DNA of 60,000 bases from Takakia lepidozioides. Lineage: Eukaryota; Streptophyta; Takakiopsida; Takakiales; Takakiaceae. Position numbers and translations under genes: made by a program. Every line of letters starts with the position of its first letter. Positions within the stretch are counted from its first letter, which is position 1. Below are positions 1-12,564 of the stretch, one piece after another. The notes under the pieces were generated by a model, which ran no database searches, was not told the DNA's origin, and saw nothing but the letters and a program-made list of their open reading frames with translations. The stretch is from assembly GCA_030704615.1 (NCBI GenBank), contig CM060731.1, positions 67,190,756 through 67,250,755 of the forward strand. Direction: 5' to 3'.

Positions 1-3000
1 TGGTGGATAAGGGGCTGCAGGATGCAAGCTTAGTCCTCATATTTGCATGGTTGGGGAGGTGTGTGCAGCAACATACCTCCAAACGAGGGGATGGTGGTGA
101 AGAGAAGGATTGAAGGCAATGAAAGGAAGGATTCTTTTGCCCCTTCAGAGGAGATTCTCATTACAAAGGACCCCTTTGAGTCTTGCTCGGTGAGCCAATC
201 CAACCTGGATGCCTTACTGAAAAGAACGCTTTTTCCCTAATTTTCTGGCAAGATGTAAGTAAAGTGACTTGTTTGCTTCGAAGTGCAGTTGGGCCATCAA
301 ATGAGTTTAGTTATTTGTTGATAACTGGACTTAGAATGTTGCTACTTTCTATCATAGTACTGAGGATGTTCTGAGGCCCTCTCTCTCACGGAGAAGATGG
401 CTGACTTGGCAGGTTCATCTAAAGGGTTTCTGATCCAATTTGATCAGGCCCTGAGGGGACTTCACAATATCAATAGATGACAATATGCTTGGCAGGACGA
501 TGACTTGAAGGGTAGCTCACCAACGACAAGTTTCGAGGCGAGTGCTGCAAGTAGTAGTCAAAGCAACAGTATCGGGCGACGTGTTCGAATTCCCCGTCAT
601 GGTGTCTCCCACTTTCATGCCCATAGTGGAGATCCTGATCCAACACTGGCCATAGCAAGCCCATCGGATAGACTTGCCTCGACTGATGATTCAGCAACCA
701 TTGGAGGCACAATATCGGCACAAGTAGTTAACTCTGCTGAGGGAAGTCGACAGCAGCCATCAATGGAGCAGTCTCAACATGATATCAGTCAAGTTTGGAG
801 CAGGAATGGAGACCCAGAAAAAAATCAGCAGGTATTCATAGCAGAGCCAAATAAATTAATGGAAGAAAGTTGTATAATAAAGCATTACAGGTGCTGATAA
901 CCGATTTAATAATCCAAAGAGATTCAAACTGAAGCTCTCTGAAACCAGTGAAGGTTGGAGTCTAAGTTTGACTTCTTGTTGATTGGGTTCACGTTGGTTT
1001 TGGAATGTGTTAGTGAACCCGAACAATCTGTCATTGTATGCAGGTAGGGACGCCGACCCCCTCTACATCTGTTCGACTTGGTAGATGCAGTGATATGACC
1101 ACGGATGGATTGTTGGATGATCTCTTTGAGGATCCAATCACTCCAGCTCAGGAAGCCTCAACACTGGCCCTCGGAGGCCATGGCTTACCCAGCCATGCGG
1201 TTAATGTACTAAACACCAATGGCCTTGCAAGGAAGCTCAAGGCAAAGATGGGTCAAAAGCAGTCAGAAGGAGAGGAAGCCCTGGCGAAAAATAGTGGCAA
1301 GGATTTATTTCAATCAGTTATTGACGTGGTCGAGGATGATGAGATTGACATGACTGGTTTGGTATGCACCCTTGTGCACCTGTTTGATTTATGAAGGTCA
1401 GGATTGAATTATATCAACCATGTCAATGACTGTTGTGTGGAAGAGATCTAAACCTTTCTACTGAACGTAACTATTCCCATCATTTCCAAGCTAGCTTCTC
1501 TAATTTCAAGAGTTGTTCTTTTGACTTTATTGCAGTTACAACTGTGTGCTAGACATTGGAGACAATCATCCTAGTGTGTGCAACTCCTGCTATGTTGAGT
1601 CAGAGGGAGAACTGGGGTGGGCTGATCAGTGTGGGCGCTGTCTCATAGCAGGGGTTTGAGAGCAAGACTGAGAGTACAGACTACTATGCCAAGCAGGTAC
1701 ACGTTCTGCTCTTGGACTTTGGGATCCAACAAGAGTGTCAACAATGAGTGACTCTCGGAGGAATTTTCTTGCCCATCTTGTTTTTTGGATTTAATAGAGC
1801 TGCTTCAGATGAAACTATTGCGCCAAATCTTGTATCACTTGTAAGTGGGTGAGCCTTCAGTGATTTTGTTTGGGGGATTGAAATCCTTTATACTATGCAT
1901 CATGATCCTCCACCAACATGAATTACAGCTGATTGGTGAGCAGGCTGAAAATACTGTTGGCTCTGAATATGAAGGAGAAGACAGTAGACATGAAGGATCA
2001 CAGCTTGCAGTTTAGCCTGGCCGCCTTTACAGTTTAGTCATTGGTCTTCATCAGTAAATTTATATTTACAGGATTACAAATGAACAATCTGCTTGTGCTG
2101 GGAGCAGGCTATTGAGATAACTCGATTGATAGGGCTGCTGAAACCTGAAGAATCTGAGGAGGTGGTGATTGGGGCATGTCTGAAGCTAGTAGGCATATTT
2201 CGAGACTTTCCTGACCAAAAATCACACCTTATCAGTCAACATGGAGTTATCCCTCTTATGGAAATGCTCGACATCAACAACAATCGAGTAAGATTCTGTG
2301 TGGTCTGTCAAAATGCTGAAGTCTAGAATGGTTTCGAGTTCAAAGCTTTAGCAGCAAGAGAACCTTCTCACCATCGGCTGCTTGAATTGACCTAAACCTT
2401 TCTAGGCTATATGAAAATGGTTCTCTAGTCAATGGAATCCGGGGGACGAAGTAAGTTGGTCTCACCTGTGCTATTTAATAATCTTCATGAGTGCTGAAAA
2501 GTTTGATGAATGATCATCTCAAGCCTAGAGGTTTAGTAATGGTTCGCCTTTGACCTGCAACAACCATTGTGCACTTCGAGGAGTTCCACAACCACAACAA
2601 AAGCCAATATTCTATTTAGAGGGGTTTATCTAGTGCGTTTATTATCCTCAAGATGGTAGTTCCAGCATAGGATTGTATTGTCAATACTTAGTGGTTGGGC
2701 GGGTTGGGCAGGTGATGCATGCTGTGTTGCAAGTCCTCAATCAAATCGTACAAAACAATGTTGAGCTGCAGGAGAATGCATGCCTCATTGGCCTGGTAAC
2801 TTCTGATTCTACCCATCTCAGGTTTCATCCAGAAAATAAAAACTTATAAACTTCTATTTTGCTCACTGTGCTTTTCTTGTCATAGTGATTGTCACATGGG
2901 TTTATAAGGGTTTCTTTACCTATTAGAGTTCTTATATATCAGAGGAGACTGACATGCTCTTGCCGTGCACACTTGTAGTAGCATCATTAATCTTCAGTCA

Positions 3001-6000
3001 CTGGTAAACTTGAGCTGTGAAATGGTCGCAGAGGTCAGAACAATGAAAGGAGAATTTTGAAAGTATCCTTTGCATCATCTGAAAGAAAGATTTTTTTGGA
3101 AGTAAGGATTGATGGTTTGTACTAGCAGGTTCCTATGGTCATGAGGTTTGCAGGTCCAGACTGCTCCAAAGATATGCGTATGCAGGCTGCCTACTTTATT
3201 CAACAGCTGTGTCACTCCAGGTATGCTCTTTCTCAAGCTTCTATTGAGTCCTGCTGATTGTTCATTTATCCGTCTGCTGTTGCCAGGATCTCCTGCACGT
3301 TGGCCTGCATAAGATCTAGGTATATCGAAATGGGAGGGGTTTAATCTGGGGTGCTTTCACTTTTCCTCACAAAAATAAAATAAAACAGAGGAACTTTATT
3401 CCGTCCACAAGGGGCCCAGGGGCCCCGGGGGACGAAGTAGAACAACGAGAGAAAGGAGGAAGAGGTTGAGTGGATAGGGTGAGAGCTCTGAGGGGAGAAA
3501 GTATTTCTGTTCCCCTTTGTCCCATCTGGACTAGTGCTGGTATACCGTGGGGCTTGCCTCTGTGGGCATGTCAGTTTCATTCCTTTTCTTTGGAGGTGGT
3601 TGGTTGGCCAGTAGACCCTGGTTGCTAACCTGTTTGAGTCTTCACATGCTAGATGTCTATTAGGGTGCCAAGGTTTTCACTCACAGAATTCCTCAAGACC
3701 TGCAAAGAGATCCGATCCCTACACACAAACACAGCGGAAATATGAAATCGGCTACAGGACAGCAACAAGAACACAGTAGTGAAGTGTCAGCGAGAAATGG
3801 GTCTGGAAATCAAGGAATTTTCATCTTATAATTTCTTTGATCTGAATTGAGTGGTAGGGTTGATTGAGTTTCATTGGTAAACTGATGTGTGCTCTCTGTT
3901 GCTGCTTGGGTGCAGTGCACTGACTTTACAGATGTTCATTGCATGCCAAGGCCTGCCTGTCTTAGTGGGATTCTTGGAACCTGATTATGCCAAATATAGG
4001 TAGGTGACTGCCTCACCATCCAGCTCATCAGTTGCAGTGCGGTTGGCTCTCAGATTATTCTTACATTTCCTTGTGATAGTTGTGTGTTTCTGGATATTTT
4101 ACGCAGGATAATATGGCAAGGGAGTATGTGACACCAGTGTTGGGCGGGTAAATATCCGGGGATATAACCTGGTGTAGCGGATTTAGGGTCCCGGATGTAT
4201 ACCCGCATGCTAGGGTATATCATAAGGATGTACCCTACATTTACACCTACCCTGCATCAACTGTAATCTAATATATATGTAATTATAATATCTGGTATAT
4301 GTATTTTTATTAAATTGAAATGGGATTTTTAATGATATTTTATTAATATATCTTTTTCGAAGGACCTATAATCTGATTATGGCATTGTTGAAAAAATTTA
4401 TATACCAAAAAAGTAAATCAGTTAGCATTTCACCCGGACCTGGAGGGTAAGTTAAAGGTCATAAAATCTGTTAACCAGCCCCAGACCCGGATTCAAGAGG
4501 CCAACTTCCCCAGACCCAGAGGGTAAGTTAAAACCCGTATACCTGCCCAATGCTGGTATACACTGGTCTTCTGCACCTCATGGGAATGTCTCAACTTACA
4601 CTTAACTTTCTTATTGGAAAATTGCATGACCAAAGGTCGAACCATATTGTCATGACGGTGGTGCCATTCGGTTTTCATCTCCTGGCGGCATGCTGCAAAT
4701 ACTGTCTCCCCATGGGTATTCAACAATTACATTTAGTGACTAGTTGATTTGCTGAATCTGCCGCTTGGAGCTGTTTGACTAATATATAGCATTTGTTTTT
4801 AATGGGATGAGTGCAGGGAGATGGTGCATTTGGGCATTGACGGCATGTGGCAAGTGTTTGAGTTGCGCAGCTCAACTCCTAGGAATGATTTCTGTCGTAT
4901 CTTTGCCAAGAGCGGCGTACTGATCAGGCTGGTTAATACCCTCTATAACCTTAATGAGGCCATGCAGGTTGCTGCAGTGGGCTCAGGTGCCCCAAGTTCC
5001 ACCCCAACAGTTCCTGATAAAGCTGTGCATAAATCAGCAGTTGCCAGTCAGAGATTTTCTGTCAAGTCACGGTCAGGTCCTCTTGATCATCATCCTCATA
5101 TAATGCAGAATGAAGCCTCCCGTCCGCATTCTGCTCAGCTTGATCCACGTTCTTCCCACTTCGAACAGCAGCGGAGTCTGAATGGGCTGGTGGCTGTTGA
5201 GGCATCCCGGCTGCAATCGGGCCAGTCTCATAAGGCTTCTGGTCTCCCAGAGTATTTCCGGCATTTACCCGGCCAGCTGGATCAGCTTTTCCCACATTCT
5301 GGACAGGTAGATCCAGCAACGGTGGCAAGCTCGTCTGAGCGCCTCCGACAACTTCAGGCAGCTGTTGATCCATTCCAGCAAGGTCTTGGGGAAAGTTTGT
5401 GGTCTTTGACTCGGGATCTTGGCCGGGGTGAAAGAGACAATGATGTTCGATCAGAAGGCGAGCAGGCTAAACTTTCACTAGCTGTTGAATCTTGGGCATT
5501 TCTTGACCCTTTGCCCCGCATCCTGAATGGACCAGTTGAACAGCGGGAGCAGGTCAGTATCTCCAGTGTTGTCAGTATCTCCAGTGCCCTGACAGCAGTC
5601 ATTCCTGATTTGGTAATTTAGTGCTATTGGTATGTTCAAGAATGAGGATACCCTATAGATTAGCCTAATAGCTTAATTCACCATCTATATTTCAGGAATA
5701 ACCTGAATTATACATTCACTTGTAGTTTGGACCTATATTGGAGCAGGCTTCCCCTTTTATTAAACCTACTTGACGAGGAGCTCCCATCAATGCTTGCTTC
5801 TGGGCAGGTCGAACATATCCGGCATCTTTCTGACAAAAGTGAGAGCTCTCTGCCCCTACTGCATCATGCGATTGTCCCCCGGAAAGTGAATGGTGATTAT
5901 GACTCTGCCATGGTGCCTTCCTCAGGTGCCGGCCCTTCCCTAGCCTCCACTCATCTTCATGAGGGTGGTGTTTCAGGGTTTGACTTAAATTTTACTTTGG

Positions 6001-9000
6001 ACTGTTGTTGATTGACCAAATTGCTGAGGATCTCATGGATAGTTTTTTCCATGTTGGTGGTTTTTGTCAAACTTAAGTTGCTCATCCTGAATTGGCAAAG
6101 GATTACGAAGATATATTGGCTTTTATGTTGCTGCAGACAATGAAAAGGAGAAAGGGGCCATTGAGATGGCTCAGGTTCCCTCTTCAAAACTTGGCTGGAT
6201 TGGGACTCCATCCTCCAAGCTGTCGCCGTCTGCATCAGGAAGAATGACCCCTGATGTTTCAGGGGTTCTATTAAACACAGTACGTCCTCTGGTCTGTTTG
6301 TTTTGACACATGATCGTCATCTCTCATGCTTGCAGCTTTAAAGTGTTGGTTGTAATTTGACTGTTGGAAAGCTTTATGCTTCGATTGAGATTAAAGTTAG
6401 ATGACCATGTGCTTTAAGTATTTGTCTTCTGATGGGTGTGTGTTGGCCCAGGGCGAACCGGCCACAGCGAATGGTTGGGGCTTAGCTTCTCAGACAGCCT
6501 CGGGTGTGCTGTCTGCGTCTGGAGTTCTGAATGTAAGCCCTGGGAGTGCCACATCATCAGGCATCCTCTCTCATATGCAATCTGCTTTTAATCCTGATGA
6601 GGTGCGGGAGTATGTGGCCAAGGTGGCTGACCTGCTGCTGGAGTTTTCATGTGCTGATGCTACTGTGAAGTCACACATGTGCAACATTAGCCTTTTGATC
6701 CGACTCTTCCAGATGCTAAACATATTGGAGCCTCCTATTCTTGTCAAGGTATTGCAGGTGTCCATATGCTGTGTCCAGGTGTCTGTATATCTGTCTGGAA
6801 AATGTACAACACTGCATTGTTTCTTGGGTAAATGGTGTGGATAAAGTGATTAGCGCCTGTAGAGAGCATATGTGGGGCAAAGGAAAGTTGAAGTGAGGTA
6901 AAATCGGCATCTGAAGCTCTAGAGCTGAAGCCTCTGTCAGAAACTTGCTAGCAAGTACATTATGCTGAAGGGAAGAAGAGCATGGATTTTATTTCTGTGC
7001 TATTTGCAAATGAATAGCTGGTAAGCTGTGATAATGGCAGACATTTTCCATGCTTTTAACCACTGTGAGACCCAGTGCTTTTGGCACATTCACACTCCCT
7101 TGTTTCACTATTAGCTGTTATCATGTCAAAGGAGAAAGTAAGGCTATTAAGTTGGTAAGAGGAATCAATCCCTTGTGTGATGTATGTTTTGACAAACTGC
7201 ACCTGGGCATGTGACCACTATTTGATTGAATACCTCACACACCTAGTGCCAATGGTTTGAAAATATGTCTTGTGTGAAGGTATTGAAGTGCATAAAGGAG
7301 CTGTCCACAGACCCCAACACGCTGGACTCCTTGCAGCGTGCAAATGCCATGAAACATCTGGTGCCCATTCTGGAGTGCCGCGAGGGACCCTATGTCTCCC
7401 AAATACATAATCAGGTAATGCTCCCTCTGATTGTTACTCTAGTTAACTGGATTTCTTGATGAGATTTAGATTCTTAGTGGGTGGATCTGTGAAAACCTTG
7501 CTTTCTTCCACAAGATGCTCTTTCATGTTCTGTATTTCTCAGTAGACTTCATAAAGTTCCTTTCTTCTTTCCTTCTTTTTATGAGATCCAGGGCAGATAC
7601 TACCATCTCTTCCTACCTTTAGCTGTGACATTCAGTTTTGAGGACCAGGATGTTGTTTAATGGCCACTGGGGTCCCCCATGTACAGTATGGAGTTTCATT
7701 CTTTCTTTCAGAATCAGGATCCGTATCAGAAATGCTTGGCAGCATATCTACATGAGGTGTTGACTCTTAGACAATCCCTCGATCAATAGTTGTTTTCGGG
7801 CTGCTTGTTGAGGGCCCCACCCTCTTTCTTGTTTTGTGGTTTCTCTTGTACCTTAAGCTCTTTGAGCTCTCCACGGACGTTGTAAAGTATCATTTCATTT
7901 TCTTCGAGGGGTGATGTACGACACCACCATTGGTTGTATACCACTTGAACTCAAAGCCATGTTTTGACTAACAATCTTCTTGACAAGGCTGCATTCCCTC
8001 CCCCCAAGTGTTTCCCAGTTCGTTCTCCCACAACATCTTCAAGACTCAAAGCAGCTGGTTTAAAGACCTGTTGGTATTCTCAGGTCTCCAATTTTTTCAA
8101 ATGACATAGCTTGACCATTCCATTTGTACTGCCATATAATTCAGGAGGGCTGGCATTTCTTCCAAACATGACTGTAACAAGCTCATTAGACAGGAGCTGA
8201 TGAAAAACTTCATGTTGAGCAGACCTGGAAACCACAGTATCCCACAACAAAAGGGCAGTTCTACCACAACACTCTTTGGTCCTATGTGATGCTAGAATCT
8301 TACAGCCAAAATATTGTCTGCAGCTCTATCTCCGGGCCTTGCAAATGTTCAGGGTGAGCTCAGACAGCCTGTGGATAGAAACTGGTAGATGGGACAACCT
8401 TGAGCATGCTGACCACTTGTGTCCTGCTTGCACTAGAGATGACAGATGGGAGATTGAAACTGAAGAACAGTTTTTTCTTTCAGTGTCCTCTCTACTATGA
8501 GATCTGGGGTCGATACTACAGTCTATTCCTGGACAGCCAAATCTGTCACAGTCTTTCACTAGAGGACCAGAAATGTTTGGCAGCATCTTCACCGTTGTTC
8601 ACCTCTCTCTCCACTGTCTATTCCGCGGAACCCAATCTCTCACTGAAGTCTCCCATATGAGGATCAGAATTGCTTGGCAGCTTACCTGCACGAGGCCTTC
8701 ACCCTTAGACAATCACTCGAGCAATAGTTTTATTTTTGGCCCTGGTTTTGTTTCCTCTCTCATGTTTTCTTCCATTTTGTCCCATAAGCTCTAGGAGCTT
8801 TCCGCGGACGTTATAAAGCACCATTTCATCTCATTTCTTCTTGGAGCTGGATGTTTGTATAACAATTTAAGAGCTGCCTCATGTGTTTTGGATGTATTGG
8901 ACCAGGTGCTAAATACCCTCTACAATTTGTGCAAAATTAACAAGCGACGGCAGGAGCAGGCAGCCGAGGGAGGCATCATCCCTCACTTAATTCACTTCAT

Positions 9001-10963
9001 TGTGATCAACTCCCCCTTGAAAAAGGTTGCCCTCCCTCTTCTATGTGACATGGCACACACGTCACGCTATACAAGGTGAATCAACGAAGTTGTAACCGTA
9101 CCGTTTCTTACATTATCAGGGATATGGTAGTTGAAGCTTGAGTAGAACAAGTTACCAGCTTTCGAGGTATGTGTGAAGAGTCTTTTGAGGATAGTTTCAG
9201 ACAACAATCATCTCCATTTTGGCACAAATTAGAGGGTATTGTAGAGGGTATTTAGCACCTGAGGAGAGGTGCTAAATACCCTCTACAATCTCTCGGAAAG
9301 AGGAGAGATTGCAGGCATTATACTTGACATGGGATTCTTGTGGATATTGACCCTGGTCAGAGAAAAAGGGAAACTTATCCTGGGATGCTTTGTTGACAGG
9401 TCATATAGCCTTGCTGTGACCACTACCTCTGTTTGTTATGCTAATGTCAGTTAGGACCTGTCATAGCTTTGTCACAGCCGAACAAAGATTAGCTGGTCTC
9501 AAACACAATTGTCATGTTCAGTGGCTGTGAGCAGCAGTATCGTACCGCATAACAAGAGGTAAAATTGAAATCCACAAGCAGTAGGTCACAAGCCACACAG
9601 TAAACCCCATTAGCAGAAGATTTATCCACACAGCAAGAAATTATACCATTGCTTTCTAGAGCCTTGTGGTTAGAGGCCATGTGCCCCTTTTGGAGGGAAG
9701 AGAGTCAATGTTCTGTATGTCTATGAATCATATCAGGGAGCGGCTGCGGGCCCACAAGGGAATAGATGTGTACCTCGGTCTGCTGGATGACAAGTCCTGG
9801 GCGATTACAGCACTCGACTCGCTGGCCGTGTGCTTAGCACATGATAACGACCAGCGGAAAGTTGAACAGGCACTTCTGAAGAAGGAGGCATTGCATAAGC
9901 TGGTGGCATTTTTTGAGTTGTGCCAGGGTGCCTCTTTTGTGCACATTCTGGAGCCTTTCCTCAAAATCATCACGTATACTTCTTGACTTTGAGCAGTGTT
10001 CTGTTTCCATCCATAGATAGAGCTTGCCTATATGTGATTCTCCTTGCGATAACCGTTTGGCCCGACACATTTGCACAGCAGCAAGAAAAGAGATGTGGGA
10101 TAGAAAGTAGGGAACACGGGGGGAACTTAAAACCCTGAAACACACTCTACTTTTCCAAGCTTATGTACACACTGTCAGAGTCAGGGATCTTATAATGTGC
10201 TATGTGGGCCTCGTGGGGTGTGATACAGCAAATCAGTGAGGTTGAATACAGCCTTGGCCATGTCAGGGCTGACCCCTCTACTAGTTGGACGTCTTGAAGA
10301 CCAAGATGCGATTGTCCGCTTGAGTCTGCTCAAGTTGCTTAAGGTTTGTGACATGCATGTACTCTTTCTGTTTCATATTTGCTCTCTTATATTGGGGCCG
10401 AGTTCCATGGCTAGATTGTTGTGTTTAAGTCAACTTCTCGTGCAGGTGTTAGTCACAGTAAGGGTGAGGGCTTGGACGTCTGCAGAGAGACACAGAGGAC
10501 GCACTTAAGTACAGCAGCATTGCTGGAAACAAATTTGTACTCTGTACTTAACCAACACTCTCATTTTCAACTCTATGTACTACTGTACACCAGAATGTCA
10601 TAAAAGCCCACAACCAGCTTGCGGGAAAGTACTCCATGTTGACTAGCTCCCGCTCCCATGGGCACGTCATAGCACGCATTCAAGGGGAACGGCGAATGAG
10701 TACATCAGAGTGTCTGTCACAGCCATGCATGTTGAACATGCCTGGACAGTTCTAAGAGAGGAGTGGTTTCTTGGAAAAACTTGCAGGCAGTGTATGAACA
10801 CCATCCGCGTCCAAAGCAGCTGATAGTGGAGTATGATTTGCCATTGAAGCTGCAAAGGTTGATTGAAGAACGTCGTGATGGTGAAAGCTCAGGAGGCCAA
10901 GTGCTAGTGAAGCAAATGGCCATGACCCTCCTAAAGGCTCTCCATATTAACACTGTTTTGTAG
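1..10963 (+). CDS. MAP3KE1: MAP3K-epsilon protein kinase, C-terminal armadillo-like region (5' truncated by window)
   Basis: Plant MAPKKK of the MAP3K-epsilon/Cdc7-Cdc15 class. In Arabidopsis it acts at the plasma membrane and cell plate in cell expansion, pollen development and cytokinesis. The kinase domain lies upstream of the window. Exons placed by GT-AG borders and by the known protein: 496-831, 1044-1361, 2108-2287, 2712-2795, 3129-3220, 3916-3999, 4817-5552, 5726-~5966, 6137-6279, 6452-6748, 7280-7414, 8906-9075, 9737-9973, 10229-10343 and 10787-10963 (TAG stop). Recognisable blocks are LLDDLFEDP (exon 1044), GIDGMWQVFELRSSTPRNDF (exon 4817), SQTASGVLSASGVL (exon 6452), INKRRQEQAAEGGIIPHL (exon 8906) and the terminal VYEHHPRPKQLIVE to KALHINTVL. 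Exon phases agree across most junctions and no internal stop is seen. A short exon between 1361 and 2108 and the exons before 496 could not be placed. Family assignment is very secure; exon edges in the linker region are approximate. Confidence 0.93.
3341..3600 (-). repeat. Retroelement 3'-end fragment (LINE family A), intronic
   Basis: Lies in a MAP3K-epsilon intron. Read on the minus strand it carries the block GGGCCCCTTGTGGACGGAATAAAG followed by a T-rich tract in part, resembling the GGGCTTTCCACGGAC to ATAAAG tail seen on + at about 7.86, 8.80 and 20.55 kb. I infer a dispersed 3' end of the same non-LTR family. No coding capacity is retained. Confidence 0.4.
4135..4555. mobile_element. 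hAT-like MITE inside a MAP3K-epsilon intron
   Basis: The left end starts CAGTGTTGGGCGGGTA and the right end, reverse-complemented, starts CAGCATTGGGCAGGTA, an imperfect inverted terminal repeat of 16 bases with 13 matches. The 421 bp interior is AT-rich with several pyrimidine-rich ACCCGG/CCCAGACCC motifs and codes for nothing. CAGTG-type ends and this size suit a non-autonomous hAT element. The flanking 8-mers match only in ACAC, so a target-site duplication is not proven. Confidence 0.55.
7560..8830 (+). mobile_element. LINE fragments with reverse-transcriptase zinc-binding motif (two related copies)
   Basis: Fills most of the intron between MAP3K-epsilon exons 7414 and 8906. The translation around 8330-8530 (two frames) reads FRVSSDSLWIETGRW, then CPACTRDD, then QCPLYYEIWGRYYSLF, the Cys-His motif found after the reverse transcriptase of plant LINEs (zf-RVT type). 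Segments 7560-7900 and 8480-8830 are diverged copies of each other: both have GATACTAC plus a TCTATTCCT-like block, a GCTTGGCAGC block, TAGACAATC and the tail TCCRCGGACGTT(R)TAAAG. Both are 5'-truncated and frameshifted. The same tail recurs near 20.55 kb. Confidence 0.6.
9238..9289. repeat. Perfect 23-bp inverted repeat copying a MAP3K-epsilon exon start
   Basis: Arms 9238-9260 and 9267-9289 are exact reverse complements with a 6-base loop. The right arm is identical to 8904-8926, which spans the AG acceptor and first 21 bases of exon 8906-9075. The intron after that exon therefore carries one sense and one antisense copy of the exon's splice acceptor. Local template switching during replication is the simplest origin. 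Confidence 0.9.
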
Positions 10964-11713
10964 CCCCCTTTCCCCACCTCCACCGAGAACAGGGGTCAAC
11001 ACTGCTACCTTTGTGTCCATGTGGAGTCAGTCCTTCAGTTCATCACAGCTGCTGTGGCTATTTTTCAACTGTAAATCTGATCATTGACTGGGCTCACTGA
11101 ACCAGCCCAAGAATACATCTAGCACTCTCACAATCTCGCATCTTCCATCTTGGACTTGTGAATGCATTGTCTGCCACAATGGCTGTTGTGGTCCTTCTAG
11201 ATGGAGGTTGTAATCAGAAACGAAAGAGACCGTAAGTCCCAGGAAGCACATGCTTACGGCATCCACGGATGACTGAAGGTAAGTAGACGTGTTGGTACTA
11301 AGTTAAGCACACTTTTGCTTTGTTTGCTCGCCTGCTTGCGAGATGCACGCCACAAGTTGTTCGCAGGCGGTGCAATGCTTGTCTGTCAGCCACGCAAAGC
11401 AACTGAATCGGTCAAAAGCCCGAAGCAGAGCACACGAAAGCGACGAGGTCATTCATCAGTGTACCATCGTGCGACAGGAAAGGAGACGATAGATTGATTA
11501 GGACTGTGCATTTGAACTGATGGAAGATAGGATCTCATGAAAGCAATGTGGCGGGAATTGAAGCGGTAGTAGCCGAAGATTAGGGGACAGTGACGATGGC
11601 GTAGGTACGCTGAGGCCAACGTTGTGCTAAACTTTCCAGTGCAAAGTGACGCTGCTTGCGTTTGTGTAAACACCGACTCTTGCTCTCACATCGATTAGAA
11701 TGTCGGTCTTTCA
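10964..11713. other. Intergenic spacer, MAP3K-epsilon to B3 gene
   Basis: No convincing coding region on either strand. It should hold the MAP3K-epsilon 3' UTR and the distal promoter of the next gene. No clear AATAAA signal close to the stop and no recognisable repeat were found. Confidence 0.4.
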
Positions 11714-12134
11714 TTCAGTTGGTGTGTTTATGAAGATTGCTTAAGCTTGCGACTACAATGCTGCTTTTCGTTTCAGTGGACGTGTTTCGGAAGCTTGGAA
11801 GACGTTCTGCATCCCTGGCTTTGTAGTATCTCTCATCGCACTGTGTCTTGATTCAGTTGGTGTGTTTATGAAGATTCATTAAGCTTACGACTACAATGCT
11901 GCTTTTCGTTTCAGTGGACGTGTTTCGGAAGATTCCTTGAGCTTGGAAGACTTCTGCATCCGTGGCTTTGTAGTATCTCTCATCGTACTGTGTCTTGATT
12001 CAGTTGGTGTGTTTATGAAGATTCATTAAGCTTACGACTACAATGCTGCTTTTCGTTTCAGTGGACGTGTTTCGGAAGATTCCTTGAGCTTGGAAGACGT
12101 TCTGCATCCCTGGCTTTGTAGTATCTCTCATCGT
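11714..12134 (+). repeat. Three tandem ~140-bp repeats upstream of the B3 gene
   Basis: Units begin with TTCAGTTGGTGTGTTTATGA at 11714, 11852 and 11999 (periods 138 and 147) and share GACTACAATGCTGCTTTTCG, GTGGACGTGTTTCGGAAG and GGCTTTGTAGTATCTCTCATC. Length differences come from an AGATTCCTTG insertion in units 2 and 3. The array lies 430 bp upstream of the predicted ATG, so it sits in the promoter or 5' leader and could carry repeated regulatory sites. Confidence 0.9.
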
Positions 12135-12564
12135 TGTTTCCTGTTTGAGAGTCTCGTACCCGTCGGCCCTCGAGCTTACCTGTTTCGTTTCTATGGCTTG
12201 GCGTTGATCGATTTCGTTCTACGATCTGTGTCCTAGTGTTGCTCAATTGAAGCTGTTGAAGATTTGGCTCTCTCTTCATTGCCGGTGGTTGTGAGATTCA
12301 TGAGCTTGTGGACGTAGCTGAGATGCGCAAATTTTTGATGAACTGGCGTTCTCCGTCTCTCTCAATTGCTTACTGTGGCTCGATTTGGAGTTGCTCGAGT
12401 AGTGTAGGATGATCTCTTTGTATAATGTGAGGTCCTGCAGGTCGTTGTCTCTTTGTCCGGTGGGAAGCATCAGCCAAACAGTTGAGTGAAAAGGACAGTT
12501 GCAGAATGGAACAAAGTTTTGTAGCCGGATGATCGTCTTCTACATCTGATCGTCTGCCACTATC

